This document shows, one piece after another, positions 8,173-16,053 of a stretch of DNA of 64,000 nucleotides. Source of the stretch: Streptomyces echinoruber. Its GTDB lineage: Bacteria > Actinomycetota > Actinomycetes > Streptomycetales > Streptomycetaceae. The notes below the pieces were generated by a model. That model did no database searches. It was not told the origin of the DNA and was given only the letters and a program-made list of their open reading frames with translations. The stretch spans positions 124,001 to 188,000 of the forward strand of contig NZ_BMWH01000004.1 of NCBI RefSeq assembly GCF_014651135.1, written 5' to 3'. Positions within the stretch are counted from its first letter, which is position 1, and the number at the start of each line of letters is the position of its first letter. The position numbers were made by a program, and so were the translations under genes.

Positions 8173-9767
8173 CCGGCTTTCCCCTCGGCACGGGCCGCAG
8201 GGACGCGCTGCTCATCGCGACCGGAACGTACGACGACCGGACACTCGGCACACTGCGCTCCCCCGGCCAGGACTGCGCAGGTCTCGCCGGCGTACTCTCC
8301 GACCCCCGCATAGGCGGGTTCCGCACCGAGCAGGTGAAGGATGCCCGGGCCCACGAAGTCATGCGCGCACTGGAGCGGTTCTTCCGGGACCGCAGCCGTG
8401 ACGACCTGCTTCTTCTGCATGTGTCCTGCCACGGCATCAAGGACGACGACGGCCACCTGTACTTCGCCGCCCGCGACACGGACCGCGACCTGCCCGCTTC
8501 CACCGCGATCCCGGCCGCCTTCCTGCGCGACCGCATGGAACGCTGCCGGGCCCGCAGCATCGTCGTCCTGCTCGACTGCTGCTACAGCGGAGCGTTCCTG
8601 CCCGGCGCGAAGGGCGACGACCGGATCTACGTACGCGACGAACTGAGCGGCCACGGCAGAGCCGTCCTGACCGCGACGAGCCGGACCGAGTACGCGTGGG
8701 AGGGCGAGCGGGTCGAGTCCAAGGTGCCGCAGCCCTCACGGTTCACCGGCGCGCTGATCGACGGCCTGGCCACGGGAGCGGCCGACCTGAACCGGGACGG
8801 CCGGATCACGGTCACCGAGTTGTACGACTACGTGTACGAGTCGCTGCACCGCGACGGGGTGAGACAGCGGCCTCGGATGTGGGCCGACCTGGAATATCAG
8901 GTGACCGTCGCGCGTACGGTCGGCGCAAGGACCGGCGCCCACGGCGTGGGACCGCGAACCGGCGAGGACGCGCGAGACACGGTTGCCGAGCCACGAGCGG
9001 CGTCCGAGACCGGGGACGGGGCAGATGCCGAGGCCGGCCGGCAGCCGAAGGGGCAGTACCCCCGCTCACGTACCCGCCGCGGCCGGGACGCGATGATCCG
9101 CATCGAACTCGACTTGGACGAGGCCGCGTTCGGCACGACGAAGGACATTCAGGTGGATACCGCCGTCGTGTGCGGCGTCTGCACAGGCTCGGGTACGAAG
9201 CCGGGGACCTGGCCCGTGCAGTGCGACGCCTGCGGAGGGCGCGGCGAGACGCCGGACCCCCGACGGAGCTTGTTCGGTGAACTCGGGCGAGCCTATTTCG
9301 GCGAGCCGGGCCGGGCGCATCCGTGCGGGAAATGCAAGGGGTACGGCACACTCCTGCCCCACCCGTGCCCCGAATGCGCCGGCGACGGCCGGGTGCGCGC
9401 CCGCCGCACCCTGACGGTGAAGATCCCGGCCGGTGTCGACAACGGCACCCGCATCCAGCTCGCCGGCGAGGGCGAGGTCGGTCCCGGCGGCGGTGAGGCG
9501 GCAGACCTGTACATCGAGATCGTGGAACGTCCGCACCCGGTCTTCCAACGGAAGGGCGACGACCTGCACCGAACCCTGACCGTTCCGCGCGCCCTGGCGT
9601 CGGCGGGAGGCACTCTTCCCCTGGAGACGCTCGACGGCCGTCATACCGTCCGCATCCCTCCGGGCATCCGCGACGGCCAGACCGTGCGCCTGGCCGGCCT
9701 CGGCGTCATCCATCTCAGAGGCGGCGGCCGGGGCGACCTCCTCGCACGTGTCGAGATACGCGACTGA
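8169..9767 (+). CDS. Caspase-like (C14) protease fused to J-less DnaJ chaperone module
   Basis: A 532-residue two-part protein. Residues 1-245 are a caspase-fold peptidase: DALLIATGTYDD start, catalytic His88 in LHVSCHG and catalytic Cys138 in LLDCCYSG, then the FTGALIDGL segment. After a charged linker (about 255-305), residues 309-532 match the DnaJ substrate-binding part: four CxxCxGxG zinc motifs (CGVCTGSG, CDACGGRG, CGKCKGYG, CPECAGDG, about 335-408) and the C-terminal beta domains (VKIPAGVDNGTRIQLAGEGE; IRDGQTVRLAGLG). There is no J domain and no HPD motif. Likely role: a protease whose substrate binding or activation is controlled by a chaperone-like domain, probably in defence or cell death. 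The role is inferred. Confidence 0.85.
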   Translation: MTGFPLGTGRRDALLIATGTYDDRTLGTLRSPGQDCAGLAGVLSDPRIGGFRTEQVKDARAHEVMRALERFFRDRSRDDLLLLHVSCHGIKDDDGHLYFAARDTDRDLPASTAIPAAFLRDRMERCRARSIVVLLDCCYSGAFLPGAKGDDRIYVRDELSGHGRAVLTATSRTEYAWEGERVESKVPQPSRFTGALIDGLATGAADLNRDGRITVTELYDYVYESLHRDGVRQRPRMWADLEYQVTVARTVGARTGAHGVGPRTGEDARDTVAEPRAASETGDGADAEAGRQPKGQYPRSRTRRGRDAMIRIELDLDEAAFGTTKDIQVDTAVVCGVCTGSGTKPGTWPVQCDACGGRGETPDPRRSLFGELGRAYFGEPGRAHPCGKCKGYGTLLPHPCPECAGDGRVRARRTLTVKIPAGVDNGTRIQLAGEGEVGPGGGEAADLYIEIVERPHPVFQRKGDDLHRTLTVPRALASAGGTLPLETLDGRHTVRIPPGIRDGQTVRLAGLGVIHLRGGGRGDLLARVEIRD

Positions 9768-9843
9768 GCCGGACGAACCGCCCGCCGGCCGGACGACGAC
9801 ACGGGCCCGCACCGTCTTCCCCACGCACCGTTCCCCGACCTCC

Positions 9844-9924
9844 CACGACTCCGCCGGCGGCTGCGGCCAGGAAGAGCACGCGAGCGGCGATGGACTTGGA
9901 GCCGGGGAACTCAACTACGGGCAT
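9844..9924 (-). pseudogene. N-terminal fragment of an EPSP-synthase-like (AroA) gene
   Basis: On the minus strand an ATG at 9924 opens MPVVEFPGSKSIAARVLFLA and continues AAAGGV, the characteristic start of 3-phosphoshikimate 1-carboxyvinyltransferase (PGSKS is the PEP/shikimate-binding motif). After about 27 residues the similarity ends and the sequence becomes antisense to the caspase gene. The remaining ~390 residues of the enzyme are absent. It therefore looks like a truncated gene cut off by the caspase cassette. Recognised from motif only. Confidence 0.65.
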
Positions 9925-9928
9925 GGGA

Positions 9929-10852
9929 TCACACCGGCTCGCCGACCGGCTCGCGCGCTGGATCGTCCGCCGGCCGGCCCTCCTTCGACCGGACCGGCCT
10001 CGCCGGGGTCAGGGACGTCAGTGCCACCCCGCCCACCAGCAGGGCCGCCGCGCACCAGCGCAGAGGGCTGATCGGTTCGCCCAGGAACAGGGCCGCGGAC
10101 GACATGCCGAAGACCGGGACCAGGAGGGAGAACGGGGCCACCGTGGACGCCGGGTGACGGCGCAGCAGCCGGCCCCAGGCGCCGAAGCCGAAGACCGTGG
10201 TGATCCAGGCGACGTAGAGGACGATGCCGACGCCCTGCCAGTCGAGGGCGTGCAGCGCGGCGAGGTCGCGGGACGGGCCCTCCGTGAGGAGGGACAGGGC
10301 GAGCAGGGGCAGCACCGGCACCGTGCTCACCCACACCATGAAGTTCAGGGGGTCGGGCGGGGACGCCTTGCGGGTGAGGACGTTGGACAGTCCCCAGCAG
10401 GCCGCCGCGACGATCACCAGGGTGAACGCGGCGAGCGGACCGGCCGTTCCCTCGTCGACGGCCGCGAGGGCCACGCCGCCGAGGGCCACCGCCATGCCCA
10501 GCGCCCGCAGGCGCGTGGGGCGTTCGCCGAGGAGCGCGAAGGCGATGAGCGCCGTGAAGACGGCCTGAATCTGGAGGACCAGGGAGGACAGGCCGGCGGG
10601 CATCCCCGCGGCCATGCCGAGGAAGAGCAGCCCGAACTTGGCCACGCCCAGCACCAGGCCGACCGCCACGATCCACTTCCACGCCACCTTGGGGCGCCCC
10701 ACGAACAGCACCGCGGGCAGCGCGGCCGCCAGGAAGCGCAGGGCGGAGAACAGCAGCGGCGGGAAATGGTCCAGGCCGAGCTCGATGACCGTGAAGTTGA
10801 CGCCCCAGACGGCGGCGACGGCAACGGCGAGGGTGAGGTGGGCGGGTCGCAT
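9929..10852 (-). CDS. EamA/DMT-family metabolite exporter
   Basis: A 307-residue inner-membrane protein with ten hydrophobic segments arranged as two EamA repeats (first about residues 5-135, second about 145-285). Typical pieces are VWGVNFTVIELGLDHFPP, ALRFLAAALPAV and, in the second repeat, VFGMSSAALFLGEP. Related proteins (RhtA/YddG-like) export amino acids or other small metabolites. ATG 10852 (MRPAHLTLAV) is preferred; ATG 10864 is possible. It is divergent from a LysR regulator with about 110 bp between, the usual sign that the regulator controls the exporter. Confidence 0.9.
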   Translation of the reverse strand: MRPAHLTLAVAVAAVWGVNFTVIELGLDHFPPLLFSALRFLAAALPAVLFVGRPKVAWKWIVAVGLVLGVAKFGLLFLGMAAGMPAGLSSLVLQIQAVFTALIAFALLGERPTRLRALGMAVALGGVALAAVDEGTAGPLAAFTLVIVAAACWGLSNVLTRKASPPDPLNFMVWVSTVPVLPLLALSLLTEGPSRDLAALHALDWQGVGIVLYVAWITTVFGFGAWGRLLRRHPASTVAPFSLLVPVFGMSSAALFLGEPISPLRWCAAALLVGGVALTSLTPARPVRSKEGRPADDPAREPVGEPV

Positions 10853-10961
10853 GCCGTCGAGCATCCCGCCCCGCGACCGTGAAGCACCAGCGATGATTGC
10901 TGCATGGTGGGATGAAGCGTTCCTCAACGGTGAACGATGTCCCCTCGTCAGGGAGTCCCCC

Positions 10962-11888
10962 ATGCTCGACCTCCAGCGGCTGCGCGCCCTGCACGCCGTC
11001 TCCGTCCACGGCTCCGTCGGCGCGGCCGCCGCCGCGCTCGGCTACACGCCCTCCGCCGTCTCCCAGCAGATCGCCAAGCTGGAGCGGGAGACCCGCACGG
11101 TGCTGCTGGAGCGCGAGGGGCGCGGCGTCCGGCTGACCGCCGAGGCACGTCATCTTGCCGCCACGGCACAGGAGTTGCTGGCGATCGTGGAACGCGCGGA
11201 GACGGAGCTGGAGGAGCGGCGCGGGGTGCCGGCCGGGCGGCTGACGATCGCCGCGTTCGCGTCGGCGGCGCGCGGGCTGATGCCGTCGGTCCTGGCCGAC
11301 CTCGCCGCCCGGCACCCGGCGCTGGACGCCCGGCTCAGCGAGGTCGACCCGCACCTGTCCGTCGACCTGGTCGCCAAGGGCGCCGTGGACCTCGCCGTCG
11401 CGCACGACTGGGACGTCGCCCCGTTGCCCTGCCCGCCCGGCGTCGAGCAGGCGGTCATCGGGGAGGACCTGTGCGACCTGCTGGTGCCCGAGCGGCACCC
11501 CTTCGCCGGCCGTACGGCCGTACGGCGGGGCGAGCTGGGCGGCGAGCGGTGGATCTGCCAGCCGCCCGGCCGGGTCTGCCACGAGTGGCTGGTGCGGACG
11601 CTGCGCGCCGCCGGGCACGAGCCGGACATCGTCCACCAGGCCGACGAGAACCCCACCCTCGTCGCCCTCGTCGCCGCCGGTCTCGGCATTGCCCTCATCC
11701 CGCGCCTCGGCCGCGGCCCGCTGCCCTCCGGGGTCGTGCCGGTGCGGCTGGAGCCGATGCCGGTGCGGCGGCTGTACGCGCTGTGGCGCGCCGGTGCCGG
11801 ACGGCGTCCGGCGATCGCCGAGACGGTGCGGACCCTGCGGGAGCACTGGCCGACGGTGTCCTCCCCGGCCACCGCCGCGGCGGCCTGA
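10962..11888 (+). CDS. LysR-family transcriptional regulator
   Basis: A 308-residue protein. The N-terminal winged HTH is clear (LQRLRALHAVSVHGSVGAAA, then YTPSAVSQQIAKLE and REGRGVRLTAEA). The C-terminal half is a LysR effector-binding domain (AGRLTIAAFASAA, DLLVPERHPFAG, VAAGLGIALIPRLG). Start ATG 10962 sits just upstream of the HTH. It is divergent from the EamA exporter gene and probably regulates it from the shared gap, where LysR proteins usually bind T-N11-A dyads; none was singled out here. Inducer unknown. Confidence 0.92.
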   Translation: MLDLQRLRALHAVSVHGSVGAAAAALGYTPSAVSQQIAKLERETRTVLLEREGRGVRLTAEARHLAATAQELLAIVERAETELEERRGVPAGRLTIAAFASAARGLMPSVLADLAARHPALDARLSEVDPHLSVDLVAKGAVDLAVAHDWDVAPLPCPPGVEQAVIGEDLCDLLVPERHPFAGRTAVRRGELGGERWICQPPGRVCHEWLVRTLRAAGHEPDIVHQADENPTLVALVAAGLGIALIPRLGRGPLPSGVVPVRLEPMPVRRLYALWRAGAGRRPAIAETVRTLREHWPTVSSPATAAAA

Positions 11889-11906
11889 ACCTCTGAACCG
11901 CCCAAT

Positions 11907-12027
11907 CCGGAAGCCGATTTCACCCCCGCCCGCTCCGGAAGCCGATTTCACTCCCGCCCGCTCCGGAAGCCGATTTCACTCCCGCCCGCTCCGGAAGCCG
12001 ATTTCACTCCCGTCCGCCCCGGAAGCC
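11907..12027. repeat. 28-bp tandem array, about 4.3 units
   Basis: Units start at 11907, 11935, 11963 and 11991, with a partial fifth at 12019. Each contains GGAAGCCGATTTCACTCCC with few changes. The array lies in a 500-bp gap (11889-12388) between the LysR gene and the GH3 gene; apart from the dyads at 12317-12358 the rest of the gap shows no gene. Confidence 0.9.
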
Positions 12028-12316
12028 CCGGTGTGCCGGGCGGCACCCCGGCGTAGGAACCCCGCCGCCCCGTTGCCCGTCCAAGCCACAGGCTGCCGGA
12101 CCAGCCCCCCGCGGCGCGGTGTCGGTCTCGCGGGCCGGCCGCGATCACCGACGCCCCCTCTCCGCCGCGCCGCCACCGGCAGCACGCCGCCGTCGGCGCG
12201 CCCCCTCCCTGCGCCGGCGGCGGCCTCGAGGTCGCGGCCGAGCCTGGCGCGTGCGCGGAAGCCCCCTCCCTGGATCGGCGTCGGCCTCCGCGCGGGTGCT
12301 GCGCGTTCCCTTGACC

Positions 12317-12358
12317 GGAAGAAACTTCCCGGATATTGGTGACTTCTCGGAAGTTTCC
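12317..12358. promoter_or_regulatory. Nested inverted repeats upstream of the GH3 gene
   Basis: GGAAGAAACTTCC (12317-12329) is a 5-3-5 palindrome, and its GAAACTTCC half is repeated inverted as GGAAGTTTC at 12349-12357. The dyads lie 30-70 bp before the GTG start of the GH3 gene, where a promoter operator is expected. The sequence does not match the DasR consensus that controls many chitin/GlcNAc genes. A LacI-type binder is one possibility. Function inferred from position and symmetry only. Confidence 0.5.
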
Positions 12359-12388
12359 TTCAGCGCATCCCCTCCGGAAGGAGCGCAC

Positions 12389-14269
12389 GTGCCCGACACC
12401 AGCACGGACGGCAAGGGAAACACCGCACGCCCCTCCAGACGCACCGTCCTCGCCGCGACCGCCGGCGCCGGCGCCGCGCTGGCCGCGGGCGCGCTGCCGG
12501 CGCACGCCCGCCCCGCCGGTCCCATCAGCCCAGTCAGTCCCGCCGGTCCCATCCGCGATGCCCGGCTCCGTGCGATCGTCGCCCGGATGACCCTGGAGGA
12601 GAAGGTCGGCCAGCTCTTCGTGATGCGGGTCTACGGCCACTCCGCCACCGCACCCGACCAGGCCGACATCGACGCCAACCTCAAGGAGATCGGCGTCCGC
12701 ACCGCCGCCGAACTGGTCGCCAGGTACCGGGTCGGCGGCATCATCTATTTCGCCTGGGCGCACAACACCCGTACCCCGCACCAGATCGCCGACCTGTCCA
12801 ACGGCATCCAGCGGGCGTCCCTGGCGCAGCCGCGCGGCCTGCCCGTCCTGATCACCACCGACCAGGAGCACGGCATCGTCTGCCGCGTCGGCCGGCCCGC
12901 CACCCTGCTGCCCGGCGCCATGGCGATCGGCGCCGGGGGTTCGCCCGCCGACGCCCGCACCCTCGGCCGTATCTCCGGGGCCGAGCTGCGCGCGATGGGC
13001 GTCAACCAGGACTACTCCCCCGACGCCGACGTCAACGTCAACCCCGCCAACCCGGTCATCGGGGTGCGTTCCTTCGGCGCCGACCCGGACACGGTCGCCG
13101 CGCTCGTCGCCGCGGAGGTGACGGGGTATCAGGCGTCCAGGGTGGCGGCGACCGCCAAGCACTTCCCCGGGCACGGCGACACGGCCGTCGACAGCCACAC
13201 CGGTTTCCCGGTCATCACGCACAGCCGCGCGCTGTGGGAGAAGCTGGACGCGGTGCCGTTCCGGGCGGCGATCCGGGCCGGCGTCGACTCGATCATGACC
13301 GCGCACCTCCAGTTCCCGGCCCTCGACGACTCCGGCGACCCGGCCACCCTCTCCCGCCCCGTCCTCACCGGCATCCTGCGCGGCGAACTCGGCTACGACG
13401 GGGTCGTGGTGACCGACTCCCTCGGCATGCAGGGCGTGCGCACCAAGTACGGCGACGACCGGGTGCCGGTGCTGGCGCTGAAGGCGGGCGTGGACCAGCT
13501 CCTCAACCCGCCCGACCTGGACCTGGCCTGGAACTCCGTGCTGACGGCCGTCCGCACCGGCGAGCTGAGCGAGGAGCGCCTCGACACCTCCGTGCTGCGC
13601 ATCCTGCGGCTGAAGGCGAAGCTGGGGCTGTTCGACCGGCCGTACGCCGACCCCGCGGACGTCGACCGCACCGTCGGCACGCGCGCGCACCTCGCCGCCG
13701 CCGACCGCATCGCCGAACGCACCACGACGCTGCTGGTCAACGCGCGGCACACCCTGCCGCTCTCCCGCCGCACGCACCGCCGGATCCTGGTGGCCGGCGC
13801 CGACCCGGCCTCCCCGAGCGGCACCGACGGCCCGCCCACCCGGGTCCTGGCCGCCGCGCTGACCGGGCTGGGTTTCACCGCGACCGACCTGTCCACCGGC
13901 ACCGCCCCGTCCGCGGCGACGATCGACCGGGCCGTCGCGGCGGCCGGCGAGGCGGACGCGGTGGTGGTGTGCACGTACAACGTCACCGCGGGCAGCGCCC
14001 AGAAGACGCTGGTGGAACGGCTGGTGGCGACCGGCCGGCCGGTGGTGGCGCTGGCGGTGCGCAACCCGTACGACGTCGCCCACCTGCCGACCGTCTCCGC
14101 CTTCCTGGCGTCCTACTCGTGGACCGACGTCGAGGTGCGGGCGGCCGCGCGGGTGATCGCCGGGCGGGTGGATCCGCGCGGACGGCTGCCGGTGCCGGTG
14201 CAGCGGGCGGACGACCCCGCCCGGGTGCTGTATCCGATCGGGTACGGGCTGACGTACCGGCACGCCTAG
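12389..14269 (+). CDS. Secreted GH3 beta-N-acetylhexosaminidase
   Basis: A 626-residue glycoside hydrolase family 3 protein. A Tat-type signal peptide is visible (RPSRRTVLAATAGAGAALAA, cleavage near HARPA). The catalytic TIM barrel shows KHFPGHGDTAVDSHTG near residue 257, the loop carrying the Asp-His acid/base dyad of NagZ-type enzymes, and the nucleophile Asp in VVTDSLGM near 342. A C-terminal alpha/beta sandwich domain follows (about 440-626). It probably removes terminal GlcNAc from chitin or peptidoglycan fragments outside the cell. GTG 12389 was chosen because GGAAGGAG lies just upstream and it gives a clean signal peptide. Confidence 0.9.
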   Translation: MPDTSTDGKGNTARPSRRTVLAATAGAGAALAAGALPAHARPAGPISPVSPAGPIRDARLRAIVARMTLEEKVGQLFVMRVYGHSATAPDQADIDANLKEIGVRTAAELVARYRVGGIIYFAWAHNTRTPHQIADLSNGIQRASLAQPRGLPVLITTDQEHGIVCRVGRPATLLPGAMAIGAGGSPADARTLGRISGAELRAMGVNQDYSPDADVNVNPANPVIGVRSFGADPDTVAALVAAEVTGYQASRVAATAKHFPGHGDTAVDSHTGFPVITHSRALWEKLDAVPFRAAIRAGVDSIMTAHLQFPALDDSGDPATLSRPVLTGILRGELGYDGVVVTDSLGMQGVRTKYGDDRVPVLALKAGVDQLLNPPDLDLAWNSVLTAVRTGELSEERLDTSVLRILRLKAKLGLFDRPYADPADVDRTVGTRAHLAAADRIAERTTTLLVNARHTLPLSRRTHRRILVAGADPASPSGTDGPPTRVLAAALTGLGFTATDLSTGTAPSAATIDRAVAAAGEADAVVVCTYNVTAGSAQKTLVERLVATGRPVVALAVRNPYDVAHLPTVSAFLASYSWTDVEVRAAARVIAGRVDPRGRLPVPVQRADDPARVLYPIGYGLTYRHA

Positions 14270-14402
14270 TCGCGTCCGCGGGCCCGGCGTACGCCCCGTG
14301 CGCCCGGTACGCGCCGCGCCACCGGCGGCGGGCGTAAAGCACCTCGCGTGGCTGGCGCGGTCCCGCCGTACGGGCCACGCTGGAGCGGGGGTGGACCGGG
14401 GG

Positions 14403-15077
14403 ATGGCACGACGGGGATTCGGGTGGGCGGCGCGGGCGCGACGCGGGGTGCCGGCCGTTCTCGCCGCCTGCGCGGCACTTCTGACGGCGTGTCAGTACCC
14501 GGCGGGCGCGGGCGCGTCCCCGGCGACGGCCGCCGCCCGCTCCGCCTCCCCCTCCGGCCACGGCGCGGTGTTCCTCGGCGTCGGCGAGTGCAGTTCGTTC
14601 GGCACGGCCGGGGTCACCGAGGTGCCGTGCGACGGCGAGCGGGCGGCGGCCCGGGTCGCCGCGCGGTACGACGGCGCGGTGGCCGGCGGCCCGCCGTGCC
14701 CGCCGTACACCGACTTCGTCCTGCACATCGACGCGCACCGGCCCGCCGCCGACGAGGACGGCGACGGCGCCGTCCCGCAGGGCTACGCCTGCATGCGCAA
14801 CCTGCAGCCGCCGCACCCCGGCGACCCGGGCCAGGGAGGCGGGCCGCGCACCGTCGTCGGCGACTGCGTGCGCGACGCGGGCCGCGGCCGGGTGCGCGAG
14901 ACGCCCTGCGCGGGCACGGGCGGGCGGGCGCCGCGGTACCGGGTGACCGCCGCGGTCGCCGACCGCGCCGACTGCCCCGCGTCCACCACGCTCTACGTCC
15001 GGCTCGGCGGCAGCCGCCCGGTGGGCTGCGCCCGCCCGATGCCGGCCAGGGCGGGGCGGGCACGCGCGGACCGCTGA
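14403..15077 (+). CDS. Putative secreted lipoprotein, unknown function
   Basis: A 224-residue protein with a short basic N-terminus and a hydrophobic stretch ending in the lipobox LLTAC (Cys near residue 30), so it is probably lipid-anchored outside the membrane. The mature part contains an even number of cysteines spaced along two similar halves (VGECSSFGTAGVTEVPCDGE and VGDCVRDAGRGRVRETPC), an internal repeat that resembles septum-formation-type or similar Cys-rich extracellular domains. GTG 14391 is an alternative start. No functional assignment. Its neighbours give no hint. Confidence 0.7.
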   Translation: MARRGFGWAARARRGVPAVLAACAALLTACQYPAGAGASPATAAARSASPSGHGAVFLGVGECSSFGTAGVTEVPCDGERAAARVAARYDGAVAGGPPCPPYTDFVLHIDAHRPAADEDGDGAVPQGYACMRNLQPPHPGDPGQGGGPRTVVGDCVRDAGRGRVRETPCAGTGGRAPRYRVTAAVADRADCPASTTLYVRLGGSRPVGCARPMPARAGRARADR

Positions 15078-15435
15078 GCGCCGGCCCGCGCGACGGGGAC
15101 CCGCGCGATGGGGGCCCGCGTGCCGGACCTGCGCAACGGGGGACCCACGTGACGGGACTCACGTACCGGGCCTGGGCGCCGGGACCCGCGTGCCGGGCCT
15201 GGGTTGCCGGGGCTTGGGTACCGAGACCCGCGTACCGGGCGGAACCCGGGTGTCAGGCGCGCCGACCGCGCGGGCGGCCGACCCGGGTGTCAGGTGCGCC
15301 GGCCGTGCGGGCGGCCGACCCGGGTGTCAGGCGCGCCGGCCGTGCGGGCGGCCGGGCCGGGTGTCAGGTGCGCCGGCCGTGCGGGCGGCCGACCCGGGTG
15401 TCAGGTGCGCCGGCCGTGCGGGCGGCCGGGCCGGG
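15078..15435. repeat. 37-bp tandem array (five units) in a repeat-rich gap
   Basis: From 15248 to about 15432 a 37-bp unit beginning GGGTGTCAGGTGCGCCGG is repeated five times, with a few substitutions. Upstream (15085-15245) lies a second, more diverged set built on GACCCGCGTGCCGGGCCTG. The whole 358-bp gap between the convergent genes ending at 15077 and 15436 is repeat; no gene is supported. Adjacent units abut directly with no unique spacers, so it is not a CRISPR array. Confidence 0.9.
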
Positions 15436-15822
15436 TCAGCACAGGATCCAGCCGGACCGCACCGAGCCGCGCCCCACCGATCCGCCGACGCGCACGCACC
15501 GGTGGCCGGCGTGGACGGTGACCGGGCCGGCCTGGCGGACGTAGCGGCCCCGGTCGGTGACCGGGCGGTTGCCGCGGGCCTGGACGCTGACCGACATGGT
15601 GATGCGCCGGCCGGGGTGCTCGGGGCGGGTGACGGCGCAGACGTAGCCGCGGGCCCGGTAGATCTGGACGGAGCCGGTGGAGAAGGTGAGGGTCGCCGCT
15701 CTGCGGCCCGCGCAGCCGCCGGCCGCCTGGGCGGTGCCCGGTGCGGCCAGCGCGATCAGCCCCGACGCGGCGAGCAGGGCCGTACCGAGCGCCAGCCGCC
15801 GGCGTATCGCACCCTTGTCCAC
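15436..15822 (-). CDS. Small secreted protein, unknown function
   Basis: A 128-residue protein with a clear Sec signal peptide (KGAIRRRLALGTALLAASGL, cleavage near AQAA at 33). The mature part of about 95 residues is basic and contains four cysteines (GGCAGRR, GYVCAV, HRCVRV and the terminal WILC), suggesting two disulphides. GTG 15822 follows GGGAGGG at a good distance. The stop lies directly at the end of the 37-bp array. Similar small exported proteins are common in Streptomyces; no function is known. Confidence 0.75.
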   Translation of the reverse strand: MDKGAIRRRLALGTALLAASGLIALAAPGTAQAAGGCAGRRAATLTFSTGSVQIYRARGYVCAVTRPEHPGRRITMSVSVQARGNRPVTDRGRYVRQAGPVTVHAGHRCVRVGGSVGRGSVRSGWILC

Positions 15823-15910
15823 TGTCGTCCCTCCCGTGTCACGACCGTCACGATGTCACGACGTACGGGTGTACGGACGCAGGACAGGTGTCCGACGGTT
15901 GCGCAACGCG

Positions 15911-16050
15911 GCGCGGGCGGCCGGTGGTTGTGCGACACGGCACAGGCGACCGGTGGCACAGACGGCCGGTGGTCGCACGGCCGATGGCGCAGGCGGCCGG
16001 TGGTCGCACGGCCGGTGGCACAGGCGGCCGGTGGTCGCGCGGCCGGGCCC
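15911..16050. repeat. 31-bp tandem array, about three units plus diverged copies
   Basis: A 31-bp unit containing CGGCCGGTGGTCGCACGG starts at 15963, 15994 and 16025; looser copies extend back to about 15911. It fills the gap between the secreted-protein promoter side and the stop codon of the ABC transporter at 16054. No gene is supported. Confidence 0.85.
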
Positions 16051-16053
16051 GGC

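Noticed and set aside
15248..15435. CRISPR array
   Set aside because: Units abut directly without unique spacers and no cas genes are near.
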